Shown: positions 25,662 through 33,141 of the stretch, piece by piece
Numbering within the stretch: the stretch's first letter is position 1
Layout: every line of letters begins with the position of its first letter
Assembly: GCA_963814985.1 (NCBI GenBank)
Contig: CAWFFV010000004.1
Location: 1 to 33,141 of the forward strand
Reading direction: 5' to 3'
DNA length: 33,141 bases
Source: CAWFFV01 sp963814985
GTDB lineage: Bacteria; Chloroflexota; Ktedonobacteria; Ktedonobacterales; Ktedonobacteraceae
Notes under the pieces: generated by a model
Seen by the model: the letters and a program-made list of their open reading frames with translations, nothing else
Database searches by the model: none
What the model was told of the DNA's origin: nothing
Translations under genes and position numbers: made by a program

Positions 25662-26906
25662 ATGAACAAAAAACTCAATTCACGCAAGGGACCTGCGACA
25701 CGCGAAATAGGTGCTATCAATCGGATTGCACGACGCGGCGAGACGGTAAAGATTGGTATCCTTACGCCACTTACAGGACCAGGTGATCCTGTTGCTGGAG
25801 AACTCATTGTCCGTGGTGCTTGCCTTGGTGCTAAATACATTCGTGAGAACGGTGGCATCCGCGATGGTAAGCAAATTGAACTCGCTGTTCAGAATGATCA
25901 GGCGACGGCTGCGGTTGAAGGTATGCAGCGATCTGCTGTCGCAGGGCTTGCCAAGCTTGCTATGGTCGATAATGTGCTTTGTGTGATTGGTCAATGGCAT
26001 CTGAGAACATCAGAGGTAGTTGCCAGGACAGCAGAGCGCCTTGGAGTCCCAATCTTTATTGAGAATGGACATAATACGATCACTGCACAGCAGTATAGAA
26101 CACTCTTTCGCACATATTTTACGATTGCCGACCGGGTTCCACTCATGCTCCGCTTCATGGTAGAGCAGGATATGCGCCGCATTGCTATCCTGGCTCCAAA
26201 TACTGTATTCGGCAAGATGACTGCCGATACAATCGAGCAGTTTAATCAAACACTTGGCTTCAACCTGACAATTCTGCGCTTCGATTTTGACCAGGAATCG
26301 ACAACCGAAGTTTACGACCAACTCAGACAGGTAAAGGAATTCAATGCAGATCTGATTGTGAATGCTGGCGTTGTACGTACCAACTATATGATTCTCAATC
26401 AGGCCACTGAGTTAGGTTTACGACCAACACCTCCGATGATGGTCACATTTCCCTTCCCTCTTCGCTCAGACGATTACTGGCGATTGGCTGGGGAGAGCGG
26501 AAATCTCGTGGTATGGCCCGCAACCCACTACCGTCCCTCCTGGAGTGGTCTGACGGAGATTGGGCGATGGTTCATCACTCAATACTCAAAGAAATATGGA
26601 AACTTTCCTCCGGATAATGCGCTCAACGCATTTACTGACGTGACCATCATTGCTCAGGCTCTTGAGCGAGCAAGTGGAGAGACACATGATGATCTCATTC
26701 AGGCGCTCGAATCTAACGTCTTCGACACATGGCGTGGTCAGGTGAGCTTCCGCAGGGAGAATGATCACTGGCATCACAACTCGCCGGAAATTGTCCTCAT
26801 GCAGTATCATAAGATAGGGCAAAATTTCGATGACGCGGCCATCATCTATCCTGCCGAAGCCATGACTCACGATTATGTAGCACCAAAGGAATCGATTTAT
26901 CACTGA
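25662..26906 (+). CDS. Branched-chain-amino-acid-type ligand-binding protein without a signal peptide
   Basis: The 414-residue protein matches the Leu/Ile/Val-binding (Peripla_BP_6) fold. It opens with KIGILTPLTGPGDPVAGEL, then GACLGAKYIRENGGI, and keeps the two-lobe pattern throughout. Members normally carry a signal peptide or lipobox and feed an ABC transporter. Here the N-terminus (MNKKLNSRKGPATREIGAIN) is polar and charged with no hydrophobic segment or lipobox cysteine, and no permease or ATPase gene is nearby. It is therefore probably cytosolic, like the amide sensor AmiC, acting as a ligand sensor or carrier. ATG 25662 is preferred to GTG 25653, with aagg about 11 bases before; neither start adds a signal. 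It lies 30 bp after the sulfotransferase. Confidence 0.85.
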   Translation: MNKKLNSRKGPATREIGAINRIARRGETVKIGILTPLTGPGDPVAGELIVRGACLGAKYIRENGGIRDGKQIELAVQNDQATAAVEGMQRSAVAGLAKLAMVDNVLCVIGQWHLRTSEVVARTAERLGVPIFIENGHNTITAQQYRTLFRTYFTIADRVPLMLRFMVEQDMRRIAILAPNTVFGKMTADTIEQFNQTLGFNLTILRFDFDQESTTEVYDQLRQVKEFNADLIVNAGVVRTNYMILNQATELGLRPTPPMMVTFPFPLRSDDYWRLAGESGNLVVWPATHYRPSWSGLTEIGRWFITQYSKKYGNFPPDNALNAFTDVTIIAQALERASGETHDDLIQALESNVFDTWRGQVSFRRENDHWHHNSPEIVLMQYHKIGQNFDDAAIIYPAEAMTHDYVAPKESIYH

Positions 26907-26935
26907 CCACTTCCTAATGGAATGAAGGAGTCATC

Positions 26936-28621
26936 ATGCCGTCCTTATCAGCGTCAAATGATGGCAAAGTCGTAACTGTTGCCAATATCATCGCTTCAAG
27001 TCTAGTTGCCTACGGCATAGATCGCATCTTCTGCGTAGCTGGCGAAAGCTTCCTCTCTCTACTCGATGCCCTTCTCGATGTTGAGGTGGACATCGTGACC
27101 TGCCGCCATGAAGGTTCTGCGGCGTTCATGGCGGTTGCGGACGCGAAGCTGACAAGCAGGACAAGTATGTGTCTCGTCAACCGTGGTCCCGGAGCGACCA
27201 ATGCCTGCATAGCACTTCACGCCGCCAAGCAGGACGCAACGCCATTGGTGTTGCTCATCGGTGATGTCAGGACAACGGATATGGGACGTCAGGCTTTCCA
27301 GGAAATGGACTACGTTAAAACGTTCTCAGATCTTGCCAAAGGTGTGTGGATTTTGCATGCTCCTGTACGAGCAGCAGAGATGGTTGCTAGAGCCATTCAC
27401 GTTGCCGAATCAGGCACACCTGGAGCAACCGTACTTGTATTGCCTGAAGACATGCTGGAAGCGAGCATTAGTCCTTCTTCGCCGCATGTACAACGTTGGC
27501 CTGATTCTCCATCAGAGCCATCGCCGTTCGCGATGAGACAGGTTGAGCAGTTGCTTACAAACTCGGAGAGACCTCTGCTCATCGCCGGTGGACGTGTGAC
27601 TTCCTCAGAAGGGCGTCTCCTCCTCCAGGTAGTTTCAGAGCGACATATACTCCCAGTTATAGCAAGCAACAAGCACCAGGATCTCTTTGACAACAGTCAT
27701 CCGAACTATGCTGGGCACCTCAATATCGCTACACAGGAACGACAACGTCGTTTACTGGCACAGGCAGATCTTATCCTGGCCGTGGGCACACGGCTCGACT
27801 ATATCACGACGCAGCGCTATAAGCTCCCGCGTGCACCTGTGCCAGAGCAGAAACTCATCCATGTCTATCCAGATGCAAGCCAGTTAGGTTTCGTATATCA
27901 ACCAGACCTTGGCTTTGCATGCGAGCCTGTTACATTTCTACGGTCACTTTGTACTCTTGCGCCTTCAAATAACATTGATCATCGACGGAAGTGGATAGAG
28001 CAACTTCATACACTTGAAGTTGAGCAAGCAACCTGGCGTAACCAATCTGGCGACCTTTTCGGAGCTGTTATCGCTGCATTTAATGAACAGGCTGCTAAGG
28101 ATATGATCCTTACGGTAGACGCTGGCAATTTTACCAGTTGGGTCCATAGATATTTTTGCTTTAGGGGTATAAGCAATTTTCTTGGGATATCCTCAAGCGC
28201 GATGGGTTTTGGCGTGCCTGCTGGCGTGGCTGCCGCTCTGCGCTATCCTGATCGGCAAACGGTGACTTTTGTGGGGGATGGTGGCTTTCTCATGACTGGA
28301 AATGAACTGGCAACCGCCGTTCAGCGTGGTGCCAGACTTATTATCATCATCGCCAACAATAATAGCTACGGCACAATCCGACAGCATCAGGAGCGAGCAT
28401 ACCCTGGTCGTGTAGCGGCGACGGATCTATGTAACCCTGATTTTGCAAGCCTTGCGCATGCTTATGGTGCTCTAGGTCTTACCATTAGGGAAGTGGACGA
28501 GATCATCCCGAATCTCAACCGCGCGATTACTCATCGTGGCCCAGTAGTCATCGAGGTAAAGACGAATCTGGCCTGGATATCTGCTTATTCTTACCTCTCT
28601 CATCTCGAGTCCAGGCCTTGA
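26936..28621 (+). CDS. Thiamine-diphosphate-dependent enzyme, acetolactate-synthase-like
   Basis: This 561-residue protein has all three domains of the family. The PYR domain has the catalytic Glu59 in CRHEGSAAFMA. A central domain starts near 210 (LLIAGGRV). The PP domain has the ThDP/Mg motif GDGGFLMTGNELATA starting at 447 and ending in ANNNSYG. Relatives decarboxylate 2-oxo acids or join the resulting aldehyde to an acceptor; which reaction applies here cannot be told. The retained Glu argues against glyoxylate carboligase, which has Val there. No small regulatory subunit is present, so anabolic acetolactate synthase is less likely. The site gaaggag precedes the ATG, 29 bp after the ligand-binding gene. 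Confidence 0.9.
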   Translation: MPSLSASNDGKVVTVANIIASSLVAYGIDRIFCVAGESFLSLLDALLDVEVDIVTCRHEGSAAFMAVADAKLTSRTSMCLVNRGPGATNACIALHAAKQDATPLVLLIGDVRTTDMGRQAFQEMDYVKTFSDLAKGVWILHAPVRAAEMVARAIHVAESGTPGATVLVLPEDMLEASISPSSPHVQRWPDSPSEPSPFAMRQVEQLLTNSERPLLIAGGRVTSSEGRLLLQVVSERHILPVIASNKHQDLFDNSHPNYAGHLNIATQERQRRLLAQADLILAVGTRLDYITTQRYKLPRAPVPEQKLIHVYPDASQLGFVYQPDLGFACEPVTFLRSLCTLAPSNNIDHRRKWIEQLHTLEVEQATWRNQSGDLFGAVIAAFNEQAAKDMILTVDAGNFTSWVHRYFCFRGISNFLGISSSAMGFGVPAGVAAALRYPDRQTVTFVGDGGFLMTGNELATAVQRGARLIIIIANNNSYGTIRQHQERAYPGRVAATDLCNPDFASLAHAYGALGLTIREVDEIIPNLNRAITHRGPVVIEVKTNLAWISAYSYLSHLESRP

Positions 28622-28712
28622 AAAATATTCCTTACATGGTGATCACGTAACCAGTGGGTAGAGAGTGCTACGGAGATATATAGCTATACGCCTTATTAGA
28701 TTGGAGAACAAA

Positions 28713-29489
28713 ATGGCACGACTTGCAGACAAAGTGGTCTTAATCACGGGTGGAACTGATGGAATAGGGTTAGTTGTGGCCGAGAGCGTGTTGCGCGAAG
28801 GGGCTAATGCTGTAATTATTACAGGCCGCGACCGTGAGCGAGGAAAGAGTGCCTGCGAGAAACTGGGAGACCGTGTTCTCTACCTGGAGCAGGACGTGGT
28901 AGATGAGGCCCGGTGGGACGAAATTATGCATGAAATCCTAAAAGAGTTCCAACTCCTTGATGTGCTGATCAACAATGCTGGTTATGCAGGAACAGACGAC
29001 ATACAAAATCCAGAAGAACTTACACTAGCCGAGTGGAAGCGGATCATGGCAGTCAATCTCGATGGAGTCTTCTTAGGCTGCCGGGCAGCGATTGCAGCAA
29101 TGAAAACGGGGCGAGGTGGATCGATCATCAATATGTCATCCACAGCAGGTTTATTCGCGACACCAGCTTTTGTAGCTTATGGCGCTGCAAAAGCCGGTGT
29201 CGCACACCTGACGAAATCTGTTGCTGTCTATTGTGCGCGCAAAGGTTACAAGATTCGCTGTAATTCAGTACACCCAGCCCTTATCGATGATACCTCGCTG
29301 GGCACTCAGATCCTGCACTACTTTGGAGGTGACTTGGCAAGCGCACTAGAAGGATATCTGGCCCGCGTCCCTCTTGGGGTACTTGGAACTCCCCAGGATG
29401 TCTCTCATGCAGTGATCTACCTTGCATCCGACGAATCGCAGTATGTTACTGGTAGTCAGCTTGTCATAGCTGGTGGTATAGGCGTATAG
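28713..29489 (+). CDS. Short-chain dehydrogenase/reductase
   Basis: The protein is a 258-residue classical SDR: TGGTDGIG at 12-19, NNAG at 87-90, catalytic Ser in NMSS near 143, and Tyr156/Lys160 in YGAAK. The end LASDESQYVTGSQLVIAGGI is typical of enzymes that act on 3-oxo acids, alcohols or acyloins. ATG 28713 is preferred over an upstream alternative because ggag precedes it closely and MARLADKVVLITGG is the expected N-terminus. It follows the TPP enzyme by 91 bp and could reduce or oxidise its hydroxyketone product; that link is inference. The substrate is unknown. Confidence 0.9.
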   Translation: MARLADKVVLITGGTDGIGLVVAESVLREGANAVIITGRDRERGKSACEKLGDRVLYLEQDVVDEARWDEIMHEILKEFQLLDVLINNAGYAGTDDIQNPEELTLAEWKRIMAVNLDGVFLGCRAAIAAMKTGRGGSIINMSSTAGLFATPAFVAYGAAKAGVAHLTKSVAVYCARKGYKIRCNSVHPALIDDTSLGTQILHYFGGDLASALEGYLARVPLGVLGTPQDVSHAVIYLASDESQYVTGSQLVIAGGIGV

Positions 29490-29619
29490 ATGTAAGATGA
29501 GGGAAGATCAAACAGGTGTATCTCGGAGCAGAATTGTGGTCCATTGGCTTGGCCAGAATATCTAGCAAGTCGAGGCATGCCCAGCCTTCAGCAAATAGCA
29601 AGGTAAGATAGGAAGAAGA

Positions 29620-31473
29620 ATGTCTGATATTGTCTCAATCACAAGCGACCTGACCCGGTATCTTTCCCATGGTGCTCTTCTTAGTGATCCCACTGAATTG
29701 CCAACCTACGGCAGTGATTTCTGGGGCCAACGTGGTACCCCCGGAGTAGTGGTTCGAGCTGCTCGTACTCAAGATATCGTCGAAACGCTACGTTATGCAG
29801 TGGCCCGTGGTATCCCAGTAATTCCACGAGCTGCAGGCACGAACATTGGTGCGGGTTTTCTACCAACGTCCGCATCCATTCTACTCGATCTACGAAGACT
29901 AAACCATGTGCAACACATTGATCCTGAACTTCGTGAAGCAATAGTAGAGCCTGGTGTTCTGAATGGGGATCTACAAGCGCAACTTGCCCCACTTGGTTTT
30001 CGTTACTCACCTGATCCAGCCTCTGCGCCTATCTCCACAATTGGGGGCAACATCGCCGAAAATGCTGGTGGCCCTCGCTGTCTCAAATATGGCGTAACCT
30101 TTCATCATGTTCATGGAGTAGAGTGTGTGCTTGCTGATGGTAATATACTCCAGCTAAACGCCTTAGACACAGGACCGGATCTGCTGGGTGTGATCATAGG
30201 ATCGGAAGGAACACTGGGGATTGTGACCCAGGCTCGCCTCAAACTGAGTCCACTACCACAGGCAACCCGAACATTGCTTGCTTCCTTTGATCAGCCAGAA
30301 AAAGCGGCAGCCTCAGTCTCTTCCATATTGGCAACTGGTATTCTCCCGGCTACGATTGAGTATCTCGATCAGCAGGCAATCCACCTCTTTGAGAGCTATG
30401 CACCAACGGGATACCCATTAGATGCTGCCGTCTTGATCATAGATGTCGATGGAAGCCCTGAAGAAGTTGAACATGATATCGCCGTGATCGAACGCATTGT
30501 ACGGAAAACTGCACGCGAGGTGCGCCGAGCCGACGATGAAGCGACGCGATTAGCTCTCTGGCGCGGTCGTCTGCAAGCTGGACAGGCCCTGGCTGCGAGT
30601 GGAAAACGCTATTATATCTGTGATACAACGGTTCCCCGATCACGAATTCCAGATATGCAGCATATGGTGCAACAGGTTGCCAATCGCCACAGCCTCTCTA
30701 TGCTTATGATCGGCCATGCTGGCGATGGCAATGTCCATCCTGTCATACTGTATGATGGCACGGATACACTCACTATGAGTAAAATAAGCATTGCTGCCGG
30801 CGAAATTACCGCTGCCGCTCTAGAAATTGGCGGTACAATCACTGGAGAGCACGGAGTGGGAAGTGAGAAGATCCCATTCATGCGACAGCGGTTGAGCGCC
30901 GCCGAGCTCTCTGCTATGCGTGTTGTCAAACGTGCCTTTGATCCGAGCGGCATCCTCAATCCCGGCATCCTCTTTCCTGAACCGGCGAGCAATGAACCCT
31001 CTTTGCCGCGGATGACTGCAGCGATGCAATCAGTAATCGCTGCCAGGCGTAGCTGCAGGAACATTGAGAGTCCGAGCGAGCCACATCCTCATGCGTTCAA
31101 GGAGGAAGATAGCAGCGGTGGCATCGAACTAGACGCCGAAAATCTTACGGTATGTGTGCAAGCAAACGTACCTGTGCGGAACTTGCGGGACAAGCTTGCA
31201 AGTGCGGGATATCATAGCCCGGTGCTCCAAGATATCCAAAGTAATGATCACATAACATCTGTGCGTGATATGCTTTCTAGACAACGATATCGAATGGCTG
31301 TACGCGATAGCCTCCTCGAGGTTGATGTAACGCTTGTAGATAACGTTCCAGCACGCTTTGGGAGTAATGTAGTGAAGGATGTTGCTGGCTATGACATGAA
31401 GCGACTATTTATAGGGAGTGGGTCCATTTTCGGGGCTATTGAGAAGGCACGGTTCCAAATCCGAAATAGATAG
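29620..31473 (+). CDS. GlcD-like FAD-linked 2-hydroxyacid oxidase with a vestigial GlcE-like tail
   Basis: Residues 1 to about 460 form a complete GlcD/D-lactate-dehydrogenase-type oxidase. The FAD loop PRAAGTNIGAG is at 69-79. STIGGNIAENAGGPRCLKYG follows, then the C-terminal active-site motifs HAGDGNVHP at 366-374 and GEHGVGSEK at 409-417. Such enzymes oxidise D-2-hydroxy acids such as glycolate or lactate to 2-oxo acids. Residues from about 500 to 617 resemble GlcE, ending FGSNVVKDVAGYDMKRLFIG and then FGAIEKARFQI. The GlcE part seems to lack its own TIGG/sGPRR loop, so it may be structural rather than a second FAD site. No separate glcE or glcF is present. It is the last gene of the run, 130 bp after the SDR. 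Confidence 0.88.
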   Translation: MSDIVSITSDLTRYLSHGALLSDPTELPTYGSDFWGQRGTPGVVVRAARTQDIVETLRYAVARGIPVIPRAAGTNIGAGFLPTSASILLDLRRLNHVQHIDPELREAIVEPGVLNGDLQAQLAPLGFRYSPDPASAPISTIGGNIAENAGGPRCLKYGVTFHHVHGVECVLADGNILQLNALDTGPDLLGVIIGSEGTLGIVTQARLKLSPLPQATRTLLASFDQPEKAAASVSSILATGILPATIEYLDQQAIHLFESYAPTGYPLDAAVLIIDVDGSPEEVEHDIAVIERIVRKTAREVRRADDEATRLALWRGRLQAGQALAASGKRYYICDTTVPRSRIPDMQHMVQQVANRHSLSMLMIGHAGDGNVHPVILYDGTDTLTMSKISIAAGEITAAALEIGGTITGEHGVGSEKIPFMRQRLSAAELSAMRVVKRAFDPSGILNPGILFPEPASNEPSLPRMTAAMQSVIAARRSCRNIESPSEPHPHAFKEEDSSGGIELDAENLTVCVQANVPVRNLRDKLASAGYHSPVLQDIQSNDHITSVRDMLSRQRYRMAVRDSLLEVDVTLVDNVPARFGSNVVKDVAGYDMKRLFIGSGSIFGAIEKARFQIRNR

Positions 31474-31636
31474 GAGACCTCCTGTGATCGGAAACAAAGT
31501 TTGCTTTACGGAACTTGAAACATCATGCGCCGTAGGCCACTGACAAGAACTCAATCGGGAATCGAGTTGCCAAGAAGAGAAAAAAGAGGAAGATCTTTTT
31601 CTCATCAATATTCAGAGAAAGGATCATCCTCTTATG
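31474..31636. other. Region downstream of the operon with an imperfect hairpin
   Basis: aagaggaagatc near 31587 pairs imperfectly with gatcatcctctt ending at 31633, a possible terminator for the seven-gene run. The 13 bases ctgtgatcggaaa at 31482 also occur near 1939. No gene is seen. Confidence 0.4.
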
Positions 31637-31819
31637 TCATCTCATGAGACACTTCGGGGGGTTGTGTTGCAAAAAGTACGAGGAAAAGAATTTGAGCATG
31701 AGGCGGAGCAAACTGACCACTGTATTGCGCAAGGCCGCCATGATTTTGGGTCCATTGTCACGATGAATTGTGCTTTTATCCTCACCCAGTGTCAGTCGGC
31801 ATTCTACCCTAGGATACAT
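31637..31819 (-). pseudogene. C-terminal remnant of an ISAs1-like transposase
   Basis: The frame reads RLTLGEDKSTIHRDNGPKIM and ALRNTVVSLLRLM, which resembles the C-terminal block of ISAs1-family transposases (V-LGED-S-IR-GN-P---AALRN---LLR). Only about 40 residues are similar, and the DDE core is absent. The last residues diverge. The call rests on motif memory and is uncertain. Confidence 0.45.
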
Positions 31820-31870
31820 GAGTCCACTTCAGTATGAAGCGATAGGAGATCAACGCGCGTTACCAAACGT

Positions 31871-31899
31871 TTGACGTAATACGTATTATATGGTATAAT
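31871..31899 (+). promoter_or_regulatory. Orphan promoter-like sequence in an AT-rich patch
   Basis: TTGACG at 31871-31876, a 17-bp spacer and a perfect TATAAT at 31894-31899 lie in a patch with repeated acgtaa/ttacgt words. The spacer includes the palindrome taatacgtatta. No rightward gene follows it. Confidence 0.45.
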
Positions 31900-31971
31900 A
31901 AAAATATATTACGTTACGTAAAAGAACGTAAAAACGTCTTCCGTTCTCCTCAGCTCTTACTCCTGGAGACT

Positions 31972-32205
31972 CTACAAAATCGGTGCAAGGTCATCCTGCT
32001 GTTTGATCAGCAAATCGGAGAGCTGACCTGCTGAGATCTGCATCCCCACTGTTTGCAACATCTCCAGGATCTTTGGCTCACTCATCCCCCCTTCGTAGTA
32101 CAAGGTCAATACTCAGGCTCGTACTCCCTGCCCAAATTGCCCCTGATAGCCGCTCGGTAAAGCTGCCAGATACGTCTGCTTCTGGCTGGGGGGGGTAGTG
32201 AACAT
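31972..32205 (-). pseudogene. N-terminal transposase fragment with an internal stop
   Basis: From ATG 32205 the frame reads TYLAALPSGYQGQFGQGVRA, a TGA stop, then VLTLYYEGGMSEPKILEMLQ and ISAGQLSDLLIKQQDDLAPI before the final stop. The pattern resembles the N-terminal region of IS66-like or related transposases found in multiple copies in this kind of genome. The catalytic part is missing. The family call is from memory and tentative. Confidence 0.5.
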
Positions 32206-32218
32206 GAGTCAATCAAAG

Positions 32219-32253
32219 GAGCCAGCCAGGGAACAATTTTCCCCGGCTGGCTC
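32219..32253. terminator. Hairpin terminator after the PKS gene
   Basis: gagccagcc and ggctggctc form a 9-bp stem, extended by ggg/ccc, just 45 bp downstream of the leftward PKS stop. The T-run on the minus strand is weak. Confidence 0.6.
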
Positions 32254-32297
32254 TTATGCTTCCTCAAGAAGACTGCCTTCTGGCAAATGAGATGCGT

Positions 32298-33141
32298 CTA
32301 TACCAGACGCGCAACCTCCTCTTCAGATATGTTTTCGATCTCTTCCAGAATTGTCACTTCAATGAGCAATGCTAGTTCCGCAACAGTGGGCGATTCAAAG
32401 AGGGCCACAAGCGGCAGATTGACCTGGAACGCTTGACGTAGACGCCCCATAAGCTGCGTACCCATGAGAGAGTGTCCACCCAGCTCAAAGAAGTTATCAT
32501 TGGCACCTATTTGCTCGATGCCTAACAACTGCGTCCAGATAACAGCAACTCCCTGTTCGATTTCACCTTCAGGAGCAATATATGGTGTTCCTAAGACCGG
32601 GCGAGCATATCCGGCATTGGAAGATGATTGACGATATTGCTGCAACATCTCTATCAGGAGAGAGATCGAGATATCTTTGATACCTTCAACTACGGTGGGA
32701 AGATCCTGTGGAGACACAAAGATCTGAGGAAGACGCTGTGACAAAATGCGCTCAATAGCTTCCATACCTTCCTCGAAGGTAATACCATATTTGCGTCTTC
32801 GTTCTTTAAATAAGATCTGAGCCTCCTCAGGGAAACTTGCGAGACCCGCCGCCCAGGGATCCCACTGCCAGGGACCCCAGTTGATCGATATGACCGGGTA
32901 GGCTACCCTGGACTTTTTGAAATGAGCAAAAGCATCAAGGAATGCATTCGCAGCACAGTAATCGACCTCTCCCAGCCCTCCGGTAACAGCACTGACAGAA
33001 GAGAAAAAGACTAGAAAATCAAGTTTGTAATTGCGCAGAACATGATCTAAGACCATGGTTCCGTCAATTTTAGGGGCCAGGACACGGGCAGCCGTTTCAG
33101 GATTTTCTGAGTTGAATAAGTCCTTCAGGTGGAACGGCGGC
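32298..33141 (-). CDS. Type I polyketide synthase, C-terminal end (KR and carrier protein)
   Basis: The frame is open to the right edge of the window, so only the last 280 residues are seen. They begin in a ketoreductase domain (ETAARVLAPKIDGTMVLDHV) with the catalytic Ser in FFSSVSA and Tyr in EVDYCAANAFLDAFA. A linker follows, then an acyl carrier domain with the phosphopantetheine site ELGGHSLMGTQLMGRL. The protein ends about 35 residues later without a thioesterase, so the chain is handed to another protein or released in trans. It would reduce a beta-keto group during chain extension. It is transcribed leftward, toward the operon, and ends before a hairpin terminator. Its other domains and partners lie outside the window. 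Confidence 0.9.
   Translation of the reverse strand, partial: PPFHLKDLFNSENPETAARVLAPKIDGTMVLDHVLRNYKLDFLVFFSSVSAVTGGLGEVDYCAANAFLDAFAHFKKSRVAYPVISINWGPWQWDPWAAGLASFPEEAQILFKERRRKYGITFEEGMEAIERILSQRLPQIFVSPQDLPTVVEGIKDISISLLIEMLQQYRQSSSNAGYARPVLGTPYIAPEGEIEQGVAVIWTQLLGIEQIGANDNFFELGGHSLMGTQLMGRLRQAFQVNLPLVALFESPTVAELALLIEVTILEEIENISEEEVARLV

Noticed and set aside
26936..28621. Glyoxylate carboligase, making a glycolate-glycerate pathway with the GlcD-like oxidase
   Set aside because: The TPP enzyme keeps the catalytic Glu that glyoxylate carboligase lacks, and no tartronate semialdehyde reductase signature or glycerate kinase is present.
1939..31494. Shared ctgtgatcggaaa at 1939 and 31482 as ends of one element
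   Set aside because: Similarity fades after about 13-20 bases and no matching opposite end was found near either copy.

Overview
The window looks like accessory DNA from a large, repeat-rich bacterial genome, most likely a member of class Ktedonobacteria (Chloroflexota). That placement is an inference from the mix of families: a TniB/TnsC-like ATPase ending in a proline/lysine-rich tail, a pRiA4b ORF-3-like fragment, IS4- and ISKra4-like transposases, a PKS end, and many decayed genes. No rRNA, tRNA or CRISPR array was seen.

Bases 1 to about 19,030 are a mobile-element and pseudogene graveyard. It starts with the end of a charged coiled-coil ORF, then a pyrimidine-rich tract and a dispersed repeat family of four copies. 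Among these lie a frameshifted carboxymuconolactone decarboxylase, a TetR regulator divergent from an NmrA-like gene that is broken by a 181-bp MITE, an intact SDR, an ISKra4-like transposase, a small excisionase-type HTH gene and a methylase remnant. Next is a rifampin phosphotransferase-like gene whose 3' end is replaced by a RecD-helicase fragment and then a MITE. It is followed by remnants of an SDR, a QueD/PTPS gene, a family 2 glycosyltransferase, a pyruvyl transferase and an MFS exporter. An apparently intact IS4-family element comes next, then a decayed TniB-like ATPase, a pRiA4b fragment and an IS4 transposase that carries a 112-bp MITE with an 8-bp target duplication. Two MITE insertions can be undone on paper, and the host reading frames are restored exactly.

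Bases 19,204 to 31,473 are very different: nine intact genes with good ribosome binding sites and no frameshift. A leftward pair (amino acid permease, aminotransferase) diverges from a rightward seven-gene run: amino acid dehydrogenase, D-2-hydroxyacid dehydrogenase, sulfotransferase, a ligand-binding protein with no signal peptide, a TPP enzyme, an SDR and a GlcD-like FAD oxidase with a vestigial GlcE-like tail. A strong promoter with a leader of about 270 nt precedes the rightward run. The gene set fits uptake of an amino acid, its conversion to a 2-oxo acid, interconversion with 2-hydroxy acids, TPP-dependent decarboxylation or carboligation, reduction, and sulfation. No known pathway with this exact set was recognised, so it is the best candidate here for an undescribed system.

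Bases 31,474 to 33,141 hold transposase remnants, an orphan promoter-like sequence, a hairpin terminator and the 3' end (KR plus carrier protein) of a leftward polyketide synthase that continues past the right edge.
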